Assembly: GCA_902826605.1 (NCBI GenBank)
Contig: CADEFM010000007.1
Coordinates: 1-64,000 of the forward strand
Source of the DNA: an uncultured Acidobacteriota bacterium
Lineage (GTDB): Bacteria > Acidobacteriota > Terriglobia > Bryobacterales > Bryobacteraceae
DNA: 64,000 nucleotides
Direction of reading: 5' to 3'
How positions within the stretch are numbered: position 1 is the first letter of the stretch; every line of letters starts with the position of its first letter. The notes beneath the pieces are model-generated. The model made no database searches, was not told the DNA's origin, and saw nothing but the letters and a program-made list of their open reading frames with translations. The position numbers were made by a program, and so were the translations under genes. Positions 25,685-33,940 of the stretch are shown here, in pieces.

Positions 25685-26692
25685 GTGCCAAAGCCTAAAG
25701 TATTAGTCACCAAGAGATTTTTTTCAGAACCGATTGCTGAACTTGCCAAGCACGCCGAAGTGGATTACGAACCCACCGACGATGGCTTGACTTCCGTGGC
25801 ACTGGTGGAGCGTGCGCGGGGCAAACGGGCGGTGATTACTCAGGTTACCGACCAACTGGGACGGGAGGTGCTGACCCAATTAAAGGGCCTTGGCCTCATT
25901 GCACATTTGGGTGTAGGTTACGACAACATTGACCTTCCGGCCGCCACGGAAAACGGAATCATGGTGACCAATACGCCGGGCGTCCTGGACGATACGACGG
26001 CCGATCTGGCATTCGCATTGATGCTGGCCGCGGCTCGCCGTATTACCGAAGCGCATCAGTTCATTCACGACGGCAACTGGAAGCGCTGGACCCTGGACCT
26101 GATGATAGGACGCGACGTGCATCACCGCACGCTCGGAATCCTGGGCATGGGTCGCATCGGTCAGACGCTAGCCCGGCGCGCGGGCGGATTTTCCATGCGG
26201 GTGCTGTATCACAATCGGACGCGGCTGCCGGAGCAGACGGAACGCGTGTTGGCCGCCGAATGGGTCAGCAAAGAGCGCCTGCTGCGCGAATCAGATTTTG
26301 TCAGTATTCACCTTCCATTAAACGCGGAAACACGGGGATCCGTCGGGGAGACTGAGCTGCGCATGATGAAACCGGACGCCGTGCTGGTCAACACGGCTCG
26401 CGGTCCAGTGGTTGTTGAAACAGCATTAGTCCGCGCGCTCAAAGAAAAATGGATCGCCGGCGCAGGGCTAGACGTTTTTGAGCGCGAGCCCCAGTTAAAC
26501 CCAGGGCTGTTGGAGTGCCCGAACGCGGTGCTCACTCCGCATGTGGGATCTTCAACCGTGGATACACGCATGAAAATGGCGATGATGACTGTGGATAACG
26601 TCGTGGCTATGCTGAGCGGTCAAAGACCGCCTAATATACTTAATCCACCTGTCTGGGATCGGTGGGCATCCCGGCCAGCAAGCGCAGAATGA
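25685..26692 (+). CDS. D-2-hydroxyacid dehydrogenase (glyoxylate/hydroxypyruvate reductase type)
   Basis: This 335-residue protein has the NAD site LGILGMGRIGQTLARRA and the catalytic triad of the family: Arg in NTARGPVV, Glu in FEREP, and His in LTPHVGSSTVDTR. Length and the GVGYDNIDLPAATENGI motif fit glyoxylate/hydroxypyruvate reductases, which reduce glyoxylate to glycolate or hydroxypyruvate to D-glycerate. The start is GTG 25685. Its neighbour on the other strand also belongs to a family with glyoxylate reductases, hinting at shared metabolism. Its 3' end overlaps a small minus-strand gene by about 50 bases. Confidence 0.92.
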   Translation: MPKPKVLVTKRFFSEPIAELAKHAEVDYEPTDDGLTSVALVERARGKRAVITQVTDQLGREVLTQLKGLGLIAHLGVGYDNIDLPAATENGIMVTNTPGVLDDTTADLAFALMLAAARRITEAHQFIHDGNWKRWTLDLMIGRDVHHRTLGILGMGRIGQTLARRAGGFSMRVLYHNRTRLPEQTERVLAAEWVSKERLLRESDFVSIHLPLNAETRGSVGETELRMMKPDAVLVNTARGPVVVETALVRALKEKWIAGAGLDVFEREPQLNPGLLECPNAVLTPHVGSSTVDTRMKMAMMTVDNVVAMLSGQRPPNILNPPVWDRWASRPASAE

Positions 26693-26858
26693 GCAAATCC
26701 GAAGGCTGGAAGGTGGTCACGGGGACGTTATTCAGGTCCTCGTCCTTTTCAACAACGTGATGCCGGATCAGCGAGCGCAGCCGCTCCACTGAAATTCCAA
26801 GTTCTTCAGCTGCTTCGGTTTCAGTAAATTGCGATTTAGTGGGCCTGGTGACGAGCAT
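26640..26858 (-). CDS. Small MerR-like helix-turn-helix protein
   Basis: A 72-residue protein with FTETEAAEELGISVERLRSL, a MerR/excisionase-type helix-turn-helix, followed by a conserved tail ending in LLAGMPTDPRQVD. It looks like a small DNA-binding regulator. The ATG at 26858 removes a doubtful N-terminal extension to 26897. It overlaps the 3' end of the D-2-hydroxyacid dehydrogenase on the other strand by 53 bases. Target genes are unknown. Confidence 0.6.
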   Translation of the reverse strand: MLVTRPTKSQFTETEAAEELGISVERLRSLIRHHVVEKDEDLNNVPVTTFQPSDLLILRLLAGMPTDPRQVD

Positions 26859-27093
26859 TGCTTCTTTGATTGTAGGTACGCGCTCGTCGACGCCCAATCG
26901 GGGAGAGAACTTAGTTGGAAGTAGGGTATCGCTGAGGTACTTCGGTACTACACCATCTCATTCTGCTTATTACCTGACGCCCTAAGCCATTTGTTCCACG
27001 GAACCACTAGGAAGTCCTGAACGGGCATTCCTGCGTCCAACGTACAATGAGACTTGCGGTGTCTGCTGGACGCGCACCGCATCGAAATCTATC

Positions 27094-29124
27094 ATGATGC
27101 ATATCCGAGAAACTATCTTCATTCTCACTTTTCTCCTGGCTTTGGCTGGAATGGAACCCCGGGCAATTGCGCAGAAGACGGCTGGCTTCGATCCGGCGGC
27201 AATCGATCGTACGGCGGACCCGTGCGTAGATTTTTATCAGTATGCCTGCGGCGCCTGGATGACGGCCAACCCGATCCCCAGCGACCAGGGGCGGTGGGGG
27301 CGCTTCAACGAATTGCAGGAACGCAATCGTGAGGCGCTGCGGAAGATCGCGGAGAACGCGGCGGCACGAACCAGCGGGCGCAGCGCGCTCGACCAAAAAA
27401 TCGGCGACTATTATGCCGCCTGCATGGACGAGAAAGCTGTCGAAGCGCGGGGCATTACGCCGCTCAAGGCAGATCTGGATCGCATCGCGGGCATGCGCGA
27501 TAAGGGATCGCTCACGGATGTAGTGGCGGCGCTGCATGCATCTGGAGGCAGCCCATTTTTCCATTTCACTTCCGCGCCGGATTCGAAGAACTCGGTACAA
27601 ATGATCGCCGATCTGGACCAGGGTGGCATTCAGCTCCCGGACCGCGATTACTATCTGAAGACAGATGAAAAGTCAGTGCAATTGCGAAATCAGTACGTAG
27701 CGCATGTGCAGAAGATGTTTGAGCTCGTGGGGACCAAACCGGAAGAAGCCGCGCGGAAAGCGCAGACGGTGCTGGCGCTGGAAACGCAGCTGGCGCGGGG
27801 ATCGCTCGACCGCGTTTCTCGCCGCGACCCGGAGCAGTTGTATCACATCATGACCGTGGCCGAACTGGGCGAAATGGCCCCATCCTTGGGCTGGGCCAAA
27901 TTTTTCCAGCAGGTCGGCGCGCCTCGCTTTCAAAAGCTAAACGTGGACGTCCCGGAATTTGTTAAGTCCCTGGAAGGCACCGTCAAAGGGGCCAGCGTGG
28001 ACGATCTGAAAGCGTACCTGACGTGGAATGTGCTGCACGACGCCGCGAACGTGCTGCCGCTGGAATTTGTGCAGGAAAATTTCAATTTCTTCGGCAAGAC
28101 ATTGCAGGGCGCCAAGGAAATGCGCCTGCGCTGGAAGCGCTGCGTGGAACAACTGGACACGCTTCTCCCAGACGCGCTTGGACGGAAGTTCGTCGAGACC
28201 ACCTTGGGCGCGGAGGGAATGCGGCGAACCAAAGAGATGGTGGATGATATCGAAAAAGCGATGGCGGCCGATTTGGAATCACTCGATTGGATGACGCCTA
28301 AGACCAAGGAACAGGCGCTGGGGAAGCTGCGGGAGATTCTGAACAAGATCGGCACGAATGAGAATTGGCAGGCGTACGAGACCGTGAAAATTTTGCGTGG
28401 TGACGCATTTGGAAACAGTGAGCGCGCGTCGAGGTACGAAGTGCGCCGGCAGATCAGCAAGATCGGCAAGCCGGTGGATAAGAAAGAGTGGGTGATGAGC
28501 CAGCCCACCGTGAACGCGTACTATGAGCCACAGCAGAACGACATCAATTTCCCGGCCGGTATTTTACAGCCTCCGTTCTGGGATAACCAGGCGGATGACG
28601 CTACTAACTACGGCGCCATCGGCGCGGTGATCGGCCACGAACTAACGCACGGCTTCGATGATGAAGGCCGGCAGTTCGACGCGCAGGGGAACTTGCGGGA
28701 TTGGTGGACGCCGGAGGACGCCAAGGCATTTGAGCAGCGTGCCGATTGCTTTGTGCAACAATACGGCGGCTATACCGCAGTGGACGACGTGAAACTGAAC
28801 GGCAAGCTTACTTTAGGGGAGAACACGGCGGACAACGGCGGACTGCGGCTAGCGTATGCGGCGCTCATGAATCGCCTGGGAGGGGAAGCCTCTAAGAAGA
28901 AGGACAGTTTCGATGCCGCACAGCGGTTGTTTCTGGGGTGGGGGCAAATATGGTGCGAGAACCGCACTCCCGAACTCGCCCGCCTGCGGGCGCAAACCGA
29001 TCCACACTCACCCGGCAAGTACCGAGTGAACGGCGTGGTTTCGAATATGCCGGAATTTCAGAAGGCGTTTGCGTGCTCAGTGGGGCAGCCGATGGTGAAG
29101 GGGCCGGCTTGTAGGGTTTGGTAG
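27094..29124 (+). CDS. pepO-like: M13-family (neprilysin-like) metallopeptidase
   Basis: This 676-residue secreted peptidase has a signal peptide (ILTFLLALAGMEPRAIAQ) and the N-terminal M13 domain (DPCVDFYQYACGAWMTANPI). The catalytic domain has H515-E516-L-T-H519 (GHELTHGFDDEGRQFD), third zinc ligand E576 in GENTADNGGL, and the substrate motif NAYYEPQQNDINFPAGIL. Length is typical. M13 enzymes cut short peptides. The conserved C-terminus GQPMVKGPACRVW is encoded by 29081-29124, and that stretch recurs twice downstream next to small foreign-looking genes. Confidence 0.95.
   Translation: MMHIRETIFILTFLLALAGMEPRAIAQKTAGFDPAAIDRTADPCVDFYQYACGAWMTANPIPSDQGRWGRFNELQERNREALRKIAENAAARTSGRSALDQKIGDYYAACMDEKAVEARGITPLKADLDRIAGMRDKGSLTDVVAALHASGGSPFFHFTSAPDSKNSVQMIADLDQGGIQLPDRDYYLKTDEKSVQLRNQYVAHVQKMFELVGTKPEEAARKAQTVLALETQLARGSLDRVSRRDPEQLYHIMTVAELGEMAPSLGWAKFFQQVGAPRFQKLNVDVPEFVKSLEGTVKGASVDDLKAYLTWNVLHDAANVLPLEFVQENFNFFGKTLQGAKEMRLRWKRCVEQLDTLLPDALGRKFVETTLGAEGMRRTKEMVDDIEKAMAADLESLDWMTPKTKEQALGKLREILNKIGTNENWQAYETVKILRGDAFGNSERASRYEVRRQISKIGKPVDKKEWVMSQPTVNAYYEPQQNDINFPAGILQPPFWDNQADDATNYGAIGAVIGHELTHGFDDEGRQFDAQGNLRDWWTPEDAKAFEQRADCFVQQYGGYTAVDDVKLNGKLTLGENTADNGGLRLAYAALMNRLGGEASKKKDSFDAAQRLFLGWGQIWCENRTPELARLRAQTDPHSPGKYRVNGVVSNMPEFQKAFACSVGQPMVKGPACRVW
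29081..29124 (+). repeat. M13 3'-end repeat, copy 1 (functional gene end)
   Basis: The last 44 bases of the M13 peptidase gene, ending in TGG TAG. Copies 2 and 3 at 29723-29766 and 30380-30428 resemble it. The stop codon of the next minus-strand gene lies 8 bases beyond it. Confidence 0.85.
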
Positions 29125-29132
29125 GGCGTTAT

Positions 29133-29689
29133 TCATTCAGGCTCCCAGGATTCGTTGAGAGGCTTGGCCTCAGGCCCGATATTGCCGAAATCGACCGCCA
29201 TTGCGAATTCATTTTCGTCGTAGTCCATTACATCGACCGCGAGTGCAAGGCATAAAACTACGACTATGTTAGCGTCGGTGTTTATTCGAATCGCGTAGCG
29301 GTCGCCATTGGCGAGCTTGAGTCTTTTCTTCTTGAATGCGGCGATCTGCCGGTCGTTTTGAAAAACCGAGAAGTGGAGTCCTTTGTGTTGATAGAGGACA
29401 AAGCATCCGGCTTGACTCTCACATGTGAAAGTGGGCTTCCACAGCTTTGTGGAGCGAAAGTGGTAGATTTCCCCGCTCGATAGTTCGAAATCGTACTTCG
29501 CCCGAAACCAATAGAATCGCGAGGTGATGGTCGCGAGTATGCTTCCGCTCTCCGTAAACAGCCGACGTTGCCTCTGAACGAAAAACGTTTCTTCAGAGCA
29601 TGGTACTTGTGACTGGGCGTCGAAATGTCGTATTCGGATCGTAAGCTGAACCTGCGCTGTTGTATCGTGAGGTTCACGTTCGGCCCCAC
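29133..29689 (-). pseudogene. LURP-one/Tubby-like protein with one frameshift
   Basis: Two frames together give one protein of about 185 residues. The N-terminal part (29689 to about 29580) reads VNLTIQQRRFSLRSEYDIST and HALKKRF. After a one-base shift at a run of five T's, it continues FVQRQRRLFTESGSILATIT, FYWFRAKYDFELSSGEIYHF and GLHFSVFQNDRQIAAF. The repeated strand pattern (x-RRFSLRSEYDI; SRFYWFRAKYDF) is that of LURP-one-related phospholipid-scramblase/Tubby-like folds. It could be a pseudogene, a sequencing error or programmed slippage. The longer open frame to 29804 is not its real start, because it runs into repeat copy 2. Confidence 0.5.
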
Positions 29690-29722
29690 TCAGTCTCCTC
29701 AGGATATGCGAAGAAGGTAGCG

Positions 29723-29766
29723 TGGGGCAGCCGATGTTGAAGGGGCCGGCTTGTCGGGTGTGGTAG
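29723..29766 (+). repeat. M13 3'-end repeat, copy 2
   Basis: Matches copy 1 at 41 of 44 bases, still encoding GPACRVW and a stop. There is no M13 gene before it. The stop codon of the minus-strand ParE-type gene lies 4 bases beyond it. Confidence 0.85.
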
Positions 29767-29770
29767 GACA

Positions 29771-30094
29771 CTAGGCCGGCGGCGGCGCAGCGCGTACGAG
29801 CCAATAGAGAGGCCGTCGTTTTCCATGCGGGATCGCCAAAATAACTATGCGGTCGATGCGTGCCTCGAAGGCGACCAGGTAGGGGAAACGTTCCATCACA
29901 GCCCTGCGGATTGGCACGGACCTTGTATTAACACCCGGCCACGACGGAAATGACCGTGGTGTGATGGCAACCCGCGCGATGAGTGCTGTCGCCTCCATCG
30001 TGAACTCTTCGCCCAGGCCGTGACGCCGGTCATCGTACCAAAATGCGGCTGCCTGGAACTCGGAGAGGGCCTCAGGATGAAGAACGACGCCCAC
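29771..30094 (-). CDS. ParE/RelE-family toxin
   Basis: This 107-residue protein fits the plasmid-stabilisation toxin family: LHPEALSEFQAAAFWYDDRR near the N-terminus, then RFPYLVAFEARIDRIVILAI, then HGKRRPLYW. The family acts on gyrase (ParE) or on ribosome-bound mRNA (RelE); the sequence does not decide which. The start is GTG 30094, inside the antitoxin gene, a 23-base overlap as usual for such pairs. The stop lies 4 bases from repeat copy 2. Confidence 0.85.
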   Translation of the reverse strand: MGVVLHPEALSEFQAAAFWYDDRRHGLGEEFTMEATALIARVAITPRSFPSWPGVNTRSVPIRRAVMERFPYLVAFEARIDRIVILAIPHGKRRPLYWLVRAAPPPA

Positions 30095-30329
30095 GCCGGG
30101 AGAGTTCGTCCAGAACGCGCAAACGCGCGGTCTCCCAATCTACGGGCAGCGCCCGTCCATCGGCGATGTCTTGTGACCGGCGCTCTAGTTCGGGCACCCA
30201 CGCCGCGGCAATTACTTCGCCCGGCTCCTCCAGACTGGACAGTAGGTTTTCGGCAAGACGGGCGCGTTCCTTCCGTGGAAGCCTAAGTACTTCGGATAGG
30301 AGTTTTTCCGTGGTCACTAAGCTCAGCAT
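30072..30329 (-). CDS. Addiction-module antitoxin partner of the ParE-type toxin
   Basis: This 85-residue protein resembles the putative addiction-module component family. It has LSEVLRLPRKERARLAENLL and a short C-terminal half (WVPELERRSQDIADGRALPV, then DWETA), the part that usually wraps the toxin. It lies upstream of the toxin and overlaps it by 23 bases, the standard antitoxin-first order. Confidence 0.82.
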   Translation of the reverse strand: MLSLVTTEKLLSEVLRLPRKERARLAENLLSSLEEPGEVIAAAWVPELERRSQDIADGRALPVDWETARLRVLDELSRRGRRSSS

Positions 30330-30379
30330 ATCATCGGGGACGAGATTGCGCGTCCGGGCGAGATCATGACGCCCGCCGG

Positions 30380-30428
30380 CTTCGTGCTCGGCTCTATGGT
30401 GAAAGGGCCGACTTGCCGGGTGTGGTAG
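30380..30428 (+). repeat. M13 3'-end repeat, copy 3
   Basis: ATGGTGAAAGGGCCGACTTG and the following bases still encode MVKGPTCRVW and a stop. Upstream, TTCGTGCTCGG resembles the preceding part of the M13 gene with a small deletion. The BrnA antitoxin stop lies 18 bases beyond it. Confidence 0.75.
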
Positions 30429-30446
30429 CGCGTTCGAAATGAGCGT

Positions 30447-30734
30447 TTAGGCCAAGGCCCGCTTCCGGCGCCGCGAACGCGTTGTCTTTCTGGAGAGCGA
30501 ACCGCGACGGGCGGGGATAGCCGACGCTTCGGCAGTATCCACCAGCATGCGTAATGCCCGATTCACAGACTCCGAGTCGCGAAATATCTTTGCAAGCTCC
30601 GGTTCGATGACCATCAGATTAGTGCCTGCCAGTGCTTGCTGATAATACTTGCCTCGAACGCCGCCCTTGAGTTTCGAGAGATCGTATTCCGGAAGCAAAT
30701 CGCCGTTAACTTTCTTCGCCGGTGCCTTCTTCAT
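30447..30734 (-). CDS. brnA: BrnA-type antitoxin
   Basis: This 95-residue protein reads LLPEYDLSKLKGGVRGKYYQ followed by a ribbon-helix-helix-like stretch with DSESVNRALRMLVDTAE, the pattern of BrnA-like antitoxins. The C-terminus is very basic (SRKTTRSRRRKRALA). It follows the BrnT toxin gene and overlaps it by 29 bases, which fits the toxin-first order of brnTA operons. Such antitoxins repress their own promoter. Confidence 0.82.
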   Translation of the reverse strand: MKKAPAKKVNGDLLPEYDLSKLKGGVRGKYYQQALAGTNLMVIEPELAKIFRDSESVNRALRMLVDTAEASAIPARRGSLSRKTTRSRRRKRALA

Positions 30735-30993
30735 ATTGCCTGCGCTCTCGTCTCGTAGCTTGCCTGGCGCTCAAAATTCGGAGTCGCTCCCCACGCTGAC
30801 AGTGTGACACAAAAACCACCCTGTTTCCGTTCGTTAAGCCGATGGTGATCTCCCGATTCTCATCAATGACATCGAATGGATCGGGATAGGTTAAGGCGAA
30901 CGGGTCAAGGAAAACGCCCGCCGCATCGTCGAACGAAACTCTGTGTTTTCGAAAATTGGATTTCGCTTTCGCAGCATGCCACTCGAAGATCAC
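30706..30993 (-). CDS. brnT: BrnT-family ribonuclease toxin
   Basis: This 95-residue toxin begins VIFEWHAAKAKSNFRKHRVS and contains FDDAAGVFLDPFALTYPD, ITIGLTNGNRVVFVSHCQRG and RLRILSARQATRRERRQYEE, the full BrnT pattern. BrnT is a RelE-fold ribonuclease that blocks translation. The GTG at 30993 gives the usual N-terminus; the extension to 31041 is unlikely. It is paired with the BrnA antitoxin just downstream. Confidence 0.88.
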   Translation of the reverse strand: MIFEWHAAKAKSNFRKHRVSFDDAAGVFLDPFALTYPDPFDVIDENREITIGLTNGNRVVFVSHCQRGERLRILSARQATRRERRQYEEGTGEES

Positions 30994-31235
30994 AGACCTG
31001 AGGATATCGCAAAGGACAGCAAGGTGACTTTTGTCGGCCAAGAGATATCGCGGTCTGTCACGTTGCTTCAGAAACAGCCGAACTGCGTCGCCCGCTCGCC
31101 CATCAGTCGAAAGTACTCCGCCAGCAAGTTCCGCTTTGATTAAGCTCTATTCCCGAAGCAACGGTATCAGCCTGGACTGATCCCAGCCTGCCGGGCCCGG
31201 CATCTACGCTAAACTCTTACGTACCGGTCTGTTCG

Positions 31236-31895
31236 ATGAGCGATCAAAGATTTCTCCTGGAACGTGTTCGAGCACCTGTTTCGGACGGCGAGCTTGTCGC
31301 CGACGTTCGGCGGGTGTCGCAAATCGCTGGTACAACTGCGGTCTCATTCCGGCTGTACTCCAAACTTGGAAACTATTCTCCACAAACCGCGTCCCTTCGA
31401 TTTGGCACATGGAACAAGTTCCTGGCGGCTGCCCAGTTGGAAGCCGGTAGTGAACGGAATATCACCGACCAGCGCCTCTTCGAAAACCTAATGCGCCTAT
31501 GGGAACATTACGGGCGACAGCCGCGTTTTAGGGACCTCTCACTTGCACCCTCGGTTATCTCTGGCGGCCCTGACCAGCGCCGATTTCATTCATGGATGCG
31601 TGCGCTTGAATCGTTCGTCGAATTCGCAAACGCGCAAGACGCGCGTCCACCCATCCCCGTCGAAGGTGCAGGCAGCCGTAAGACTGGCCGGAGTCCGAAT
31701 CTCCGACTACGATTTAGCGTAATGAAAAGGGATCATTTTTCATGTCGCGCATGTGGAGCGAGTCCCGCGCTAGAGCCGGGTCTTGAACTCCATGTAGATC
31801 ATATTGACGCATGGGCGACTGGTGGTGAGACCATTGAAGGAAATCTACAAACCCTTTGCGCCGCTTGTAATCAGGGAAAAAGCAACGTGCTGTGA
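31236..31895 (+). CDS. HNH endonuclease with homing-associated repeats
   Basis: This 219-residue protein has a C-terminal HNH nuclease domain: RDHFSCRACGASPA, LHVDHIDAWATGGET and NLQTLCAACNQGKSN, with CxxC zinc pairs and the HVDH catalytic region. Residues 20-135 contain two repeats of the homing-endonuclease-associated type (YSKLGNYSPQTASLRFGTWN; LWEHYGRQPRFRDLS). Such proteins cut DNA and often move themselves or serve in defence. It sits at the end of the toxin-antitoxin strip, supporting an accessory region. No intron or intein is seen beside it. Confidence 0.85.
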   Translation: MSDQRFLLERVRAPVSDGELVADVRRVSQIAGTTAVSFRLYSKLGNYSPQTASLRFGTWNKFLAAAQLEAGSERNITDQRLFENLMRLWEHYGRQPRFRDLSLAPSVISGGPDQRRFHSWMRALESFVEFANAQDARPPIPVEGAGSRKTGRSPNLRLRFSVMKRDHFSCRACGASPALEPGLELHVDHIDAWATGGETIEGNLQTLCAACNQGKSNVL

Positions 31896-32053
31896 CGTCC
31901 CATCCTTGACCCCTGCCGGGACACCACGAGTGGGCACTACCCCGGTTGCCCCCCGCCGTTTCGTCTATACTGTATTCAGGTTCACCGCCCGTGCCAAGAC
32001 AGGCATGCGCGGCGTTCCTATTAAGTAGTGAACAAACGATCCGCACCTTTTGT

Positions 32054-32455
32054 ATGGATTCGAAAATCCGTGTACTGGTGGCGAAACCTGGCTTGGACGG
32101 ACATGACCGTGGAGCCAAGGTGATCGCCCAGGCGTTGCGCGACGCGGGGATGGAGGTGGTCTATACAGGCCTCCGCCAGACTCCGGAAATGGTCGTCAAC
32201 GCCGCGCTTCAGGAGGACGTACAGGTCATCGGCCTGTCCATCCTTTCGGGGGCGCATAACGCCATCGTGCCGCGGGTGATGGAGTTGCTCAAACAAAAAG
32301 GGATGACCGATGTGGTCGTCGTGGTCGGCGGAATAGTCCCGGATGAGGACGCCGCCTCTCTCAAGCGTCAAGGCGTGGCTGCAGTGTTTCAGCCCGGCGC
32401 GCCGCTGGAGGGAATCGTGGAATTCATCCGCAATGCGGTGAAACAACCGGCCTAA
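32054..32455 (+). CDS. Cobalamin (B12)-binding domain protein, methylmalonyl-CoA mutase type
   Basis: This 133-residue protein is a stand-alone B12-binding domain: [20 protein letters not shown] with the DxHxxG cobalamin motif (DGHDRG), then [14 protein letters not shown] and [12 protein letters not shown]. It equals the C-terminal domain of methylmalonyl-CoA mutase and may pair with a separate catalytic subunit, as in split acyl-CoA mutases. No catalytic subunit is in the window. ATG 32054 gives the standard N-terminus. Its stop overlaps an ATG at 32455, a possible but less likely start of the next gene. Confidence 0.9.
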   Translation: MDSKIRVLVAKPGLDGHDRGAKVIAQALRDAGMEVVYTGLRQTPEMVVNAALQEDVQVIGLSILSGAHNAIVPRVMELLKQKGMTDVVVVVGGIVPDEDAASLKRQGVAAVFQPGAPLEGIVEFIRNAVKQPA

Positions 32456-32523
32456 TGGAAAACATACAGGCGGAGTCTCCCCGCGAAGACGCGCCGCAAG
32501 AGCGTGCGCGTATAGGAGCAAGA

Positions 32524-33936
32524 ATGCAAGAAAAATTGAATATCGCGGTGTTCGTCGATTACGACAACATCGAGATTGGTTTAAAGACGACGCTACGGCG
32601 CGATTTCGACGTGGCCTTCGTTTTGGATGCGCTCAAAGAGCGCGGAGACTTGGTGGCCAAGTTCGCGTACGCGAATTGGGGACGCCAGGACGGCGCCACG
32701 CGGCAGATGGCGGAAAACGCGGTCCAGATGGTCCAGCGGATTCCTTCGCCGCGCGGCGATAAGAACGGGGCCGACATCAACCTGGCGCTGGATGCGCTGG
32801 AGATGGCGTTTACGCATCAACACGTGAACGCATTCGCGATCGTCAGCGGAGATAGCGATTTTATTCCCCTGGTCAACAAGCTGAAGGAATACGGAAAGAC
32901 CGTTTATATCGTGGGAGGCAAGGCGTTCACCTCGACGATTCTGCAGCAGAACTGCAACGAGTTCATCAGCTTTGAATCTCTGTTGCCGGATCTGCCCGCA
33001 AGCGGCCAGCCACAGACAGTGCAGTTGCCGGGCGAATACCGCCCGCGCGGCGACAGGGGTGGCCGTGGAGGTGACCGCGGCGACAGAGGCGATCGGGGAG
33101 GGGACCGCAGCGGAGATCGCGGCGGAGACAGAAGTGGGGATCGGGGCGGAGAACGCGGCGAACGGCGTCCGCGTCCGGCACCGCTCGATTTGGAACAAGT
33201 ACTTCCGCTGGTGGAGCGTGCGTTGCAGGTGCTGGAACGGCGCGGTGTGCAGCCGCAACTGGGTTTGTTGAAATCCACCATGCTGCAACTGGATTCCGCA
33301 TTCAGTGAACGGGCTTACGGCGCGGGAAGCTTTTCGGATTTCGTCGAGAAGTTAAAGAAGGCCGATATGGTCAATGTGTCCGGCTCCGGCGGGCGCTACG
33401 TGATTGAGCGAAAGGGCACGGCCACCAAGCCCGAACATCCCGCTCTCAAGCACGAAGACCTGCTACCGCCGCTGCGCGACGTGCTCGAGAACCACCGTTT
33501 GGAAATCGAAAACGGTTGCCCGGTGGACGACCTGGCGGCTTGGTTCAAGGAAGAGCAGCCAAGCTTCGACACCACGGCGTATGGGTTCCAGCAGTTCACC
33601 GAATTCTTGAACTACGCGCAGGATAAAACAGTGGTGCGCTTGGAGCCTCATCAGGAACAGGGCATCATTCTTGTATATCTGGGCGCGGAGTTTTATCCGC
33701 CCGCAGAGCCGCCGCAGCCCGAGCCTGTAGTGGTGGCGCAACAGGAAATCGAAGAAGAGGAAGAATACGAGCCTCAACCCTATGTGGAAGGCCAGCCGAC
33801 CATCTTCGAGCCGAATCCTCCGCCTGCCAAGGCCAAGCGCGCTCCGGTGAGAAAACGTGTTCCTCGATCCACGGGACCGAAAGGCGGCGGTGGTGGCGGA
33901 TCGCGCCGTCCGCCGCGCCGCAAGAAACCCGAGTAG
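32524..33936 (+). CDS. NYN-domain protein with RGG-type linker and OST-HTH domains
   Basis: This 470-residue protein starts with a NYN/LabA-like PIN nuclease-fold domain (residues 1-150: IAVFVDYDNIEIG; DINLALDALEMAF; AIVSGDSDFIPLV), with acidic residues in the metal-binding positions. Residues about 175-220 are a disordered repeat of RGG/GDRGG units. Two OST-HTH/LOTUS-like domains follow (about 228-310 and 325-400), then an acidic stretch and a basic RKRVPRS tail. RNA binding or cleavage is expected from these domains. AGGAG seven bases before ATG 32524 settles the start over ATG 32455. It follows the B12-binding gene closely. Confidence 0.85.
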   Translation: MQEKLNIAVFVDYDNIEIGLKTTLRRDFDVAFVLDALKERGDLVAKFAYANWGRQDGATRQMAENAVQMVQRIPSPRGDKNGADINLALDALEMAFTHQHVNAFAIVSGDSDFIPLVNKLKEYGKTVYIVGGKAFTSTILQQNCNEFISFESLLPDLPASGQPQTVQLPGEYRPRGDRGGRGGDRGDRGDRGGDRSGDRGGDRSGDRGGERGERRPRPAPLDLEQVLPLVERALQVLERRGVQPQLGLLKSTMLQLDSAFSERAYGAGSFSDFVEKLKKADMVNVSGSGGRYVIERKGTATKPEHPALKHEDLLPPLRDVLENHRLEIENGCPVDDLAAWFKEEQPSFDTTAYGFQQFTEFLNYAQDKTVVRLEPHQEQGIILVYLGAEFYPPAEPPQPEPVVVAQQEIEEEEEYEPQPYVEGQPTIFEPNPPPAKAKRAPVRKRVPRSTGPKGGGGGGSRRPPRRKKPE

Positions 33937-33940
33937 TGGC

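Noticed and set aside
29690..29804. Longer LURP-one gene starting at 29804
   Set aside because: The extra codons run through M13 repeat copy 2 on the other strand and show no family features.
29081..30428. Integron attC sites
   Set aside because: The repeats are coding gene ends without attC core sites or attC folding, and no integron integrase is in the window.
31189..31202. 14-base GC palindrome upstream of the HNH gene
   Set aside because: It is a single site in GC-rich DNA with no second copy or promoter context.
33050..33175. Short direct DNA repeats that could suggest a CRISPR or minisatellite
   Set aside because: They encode the RGG/GDRGG protein linker in frame and lack spacers of even length.
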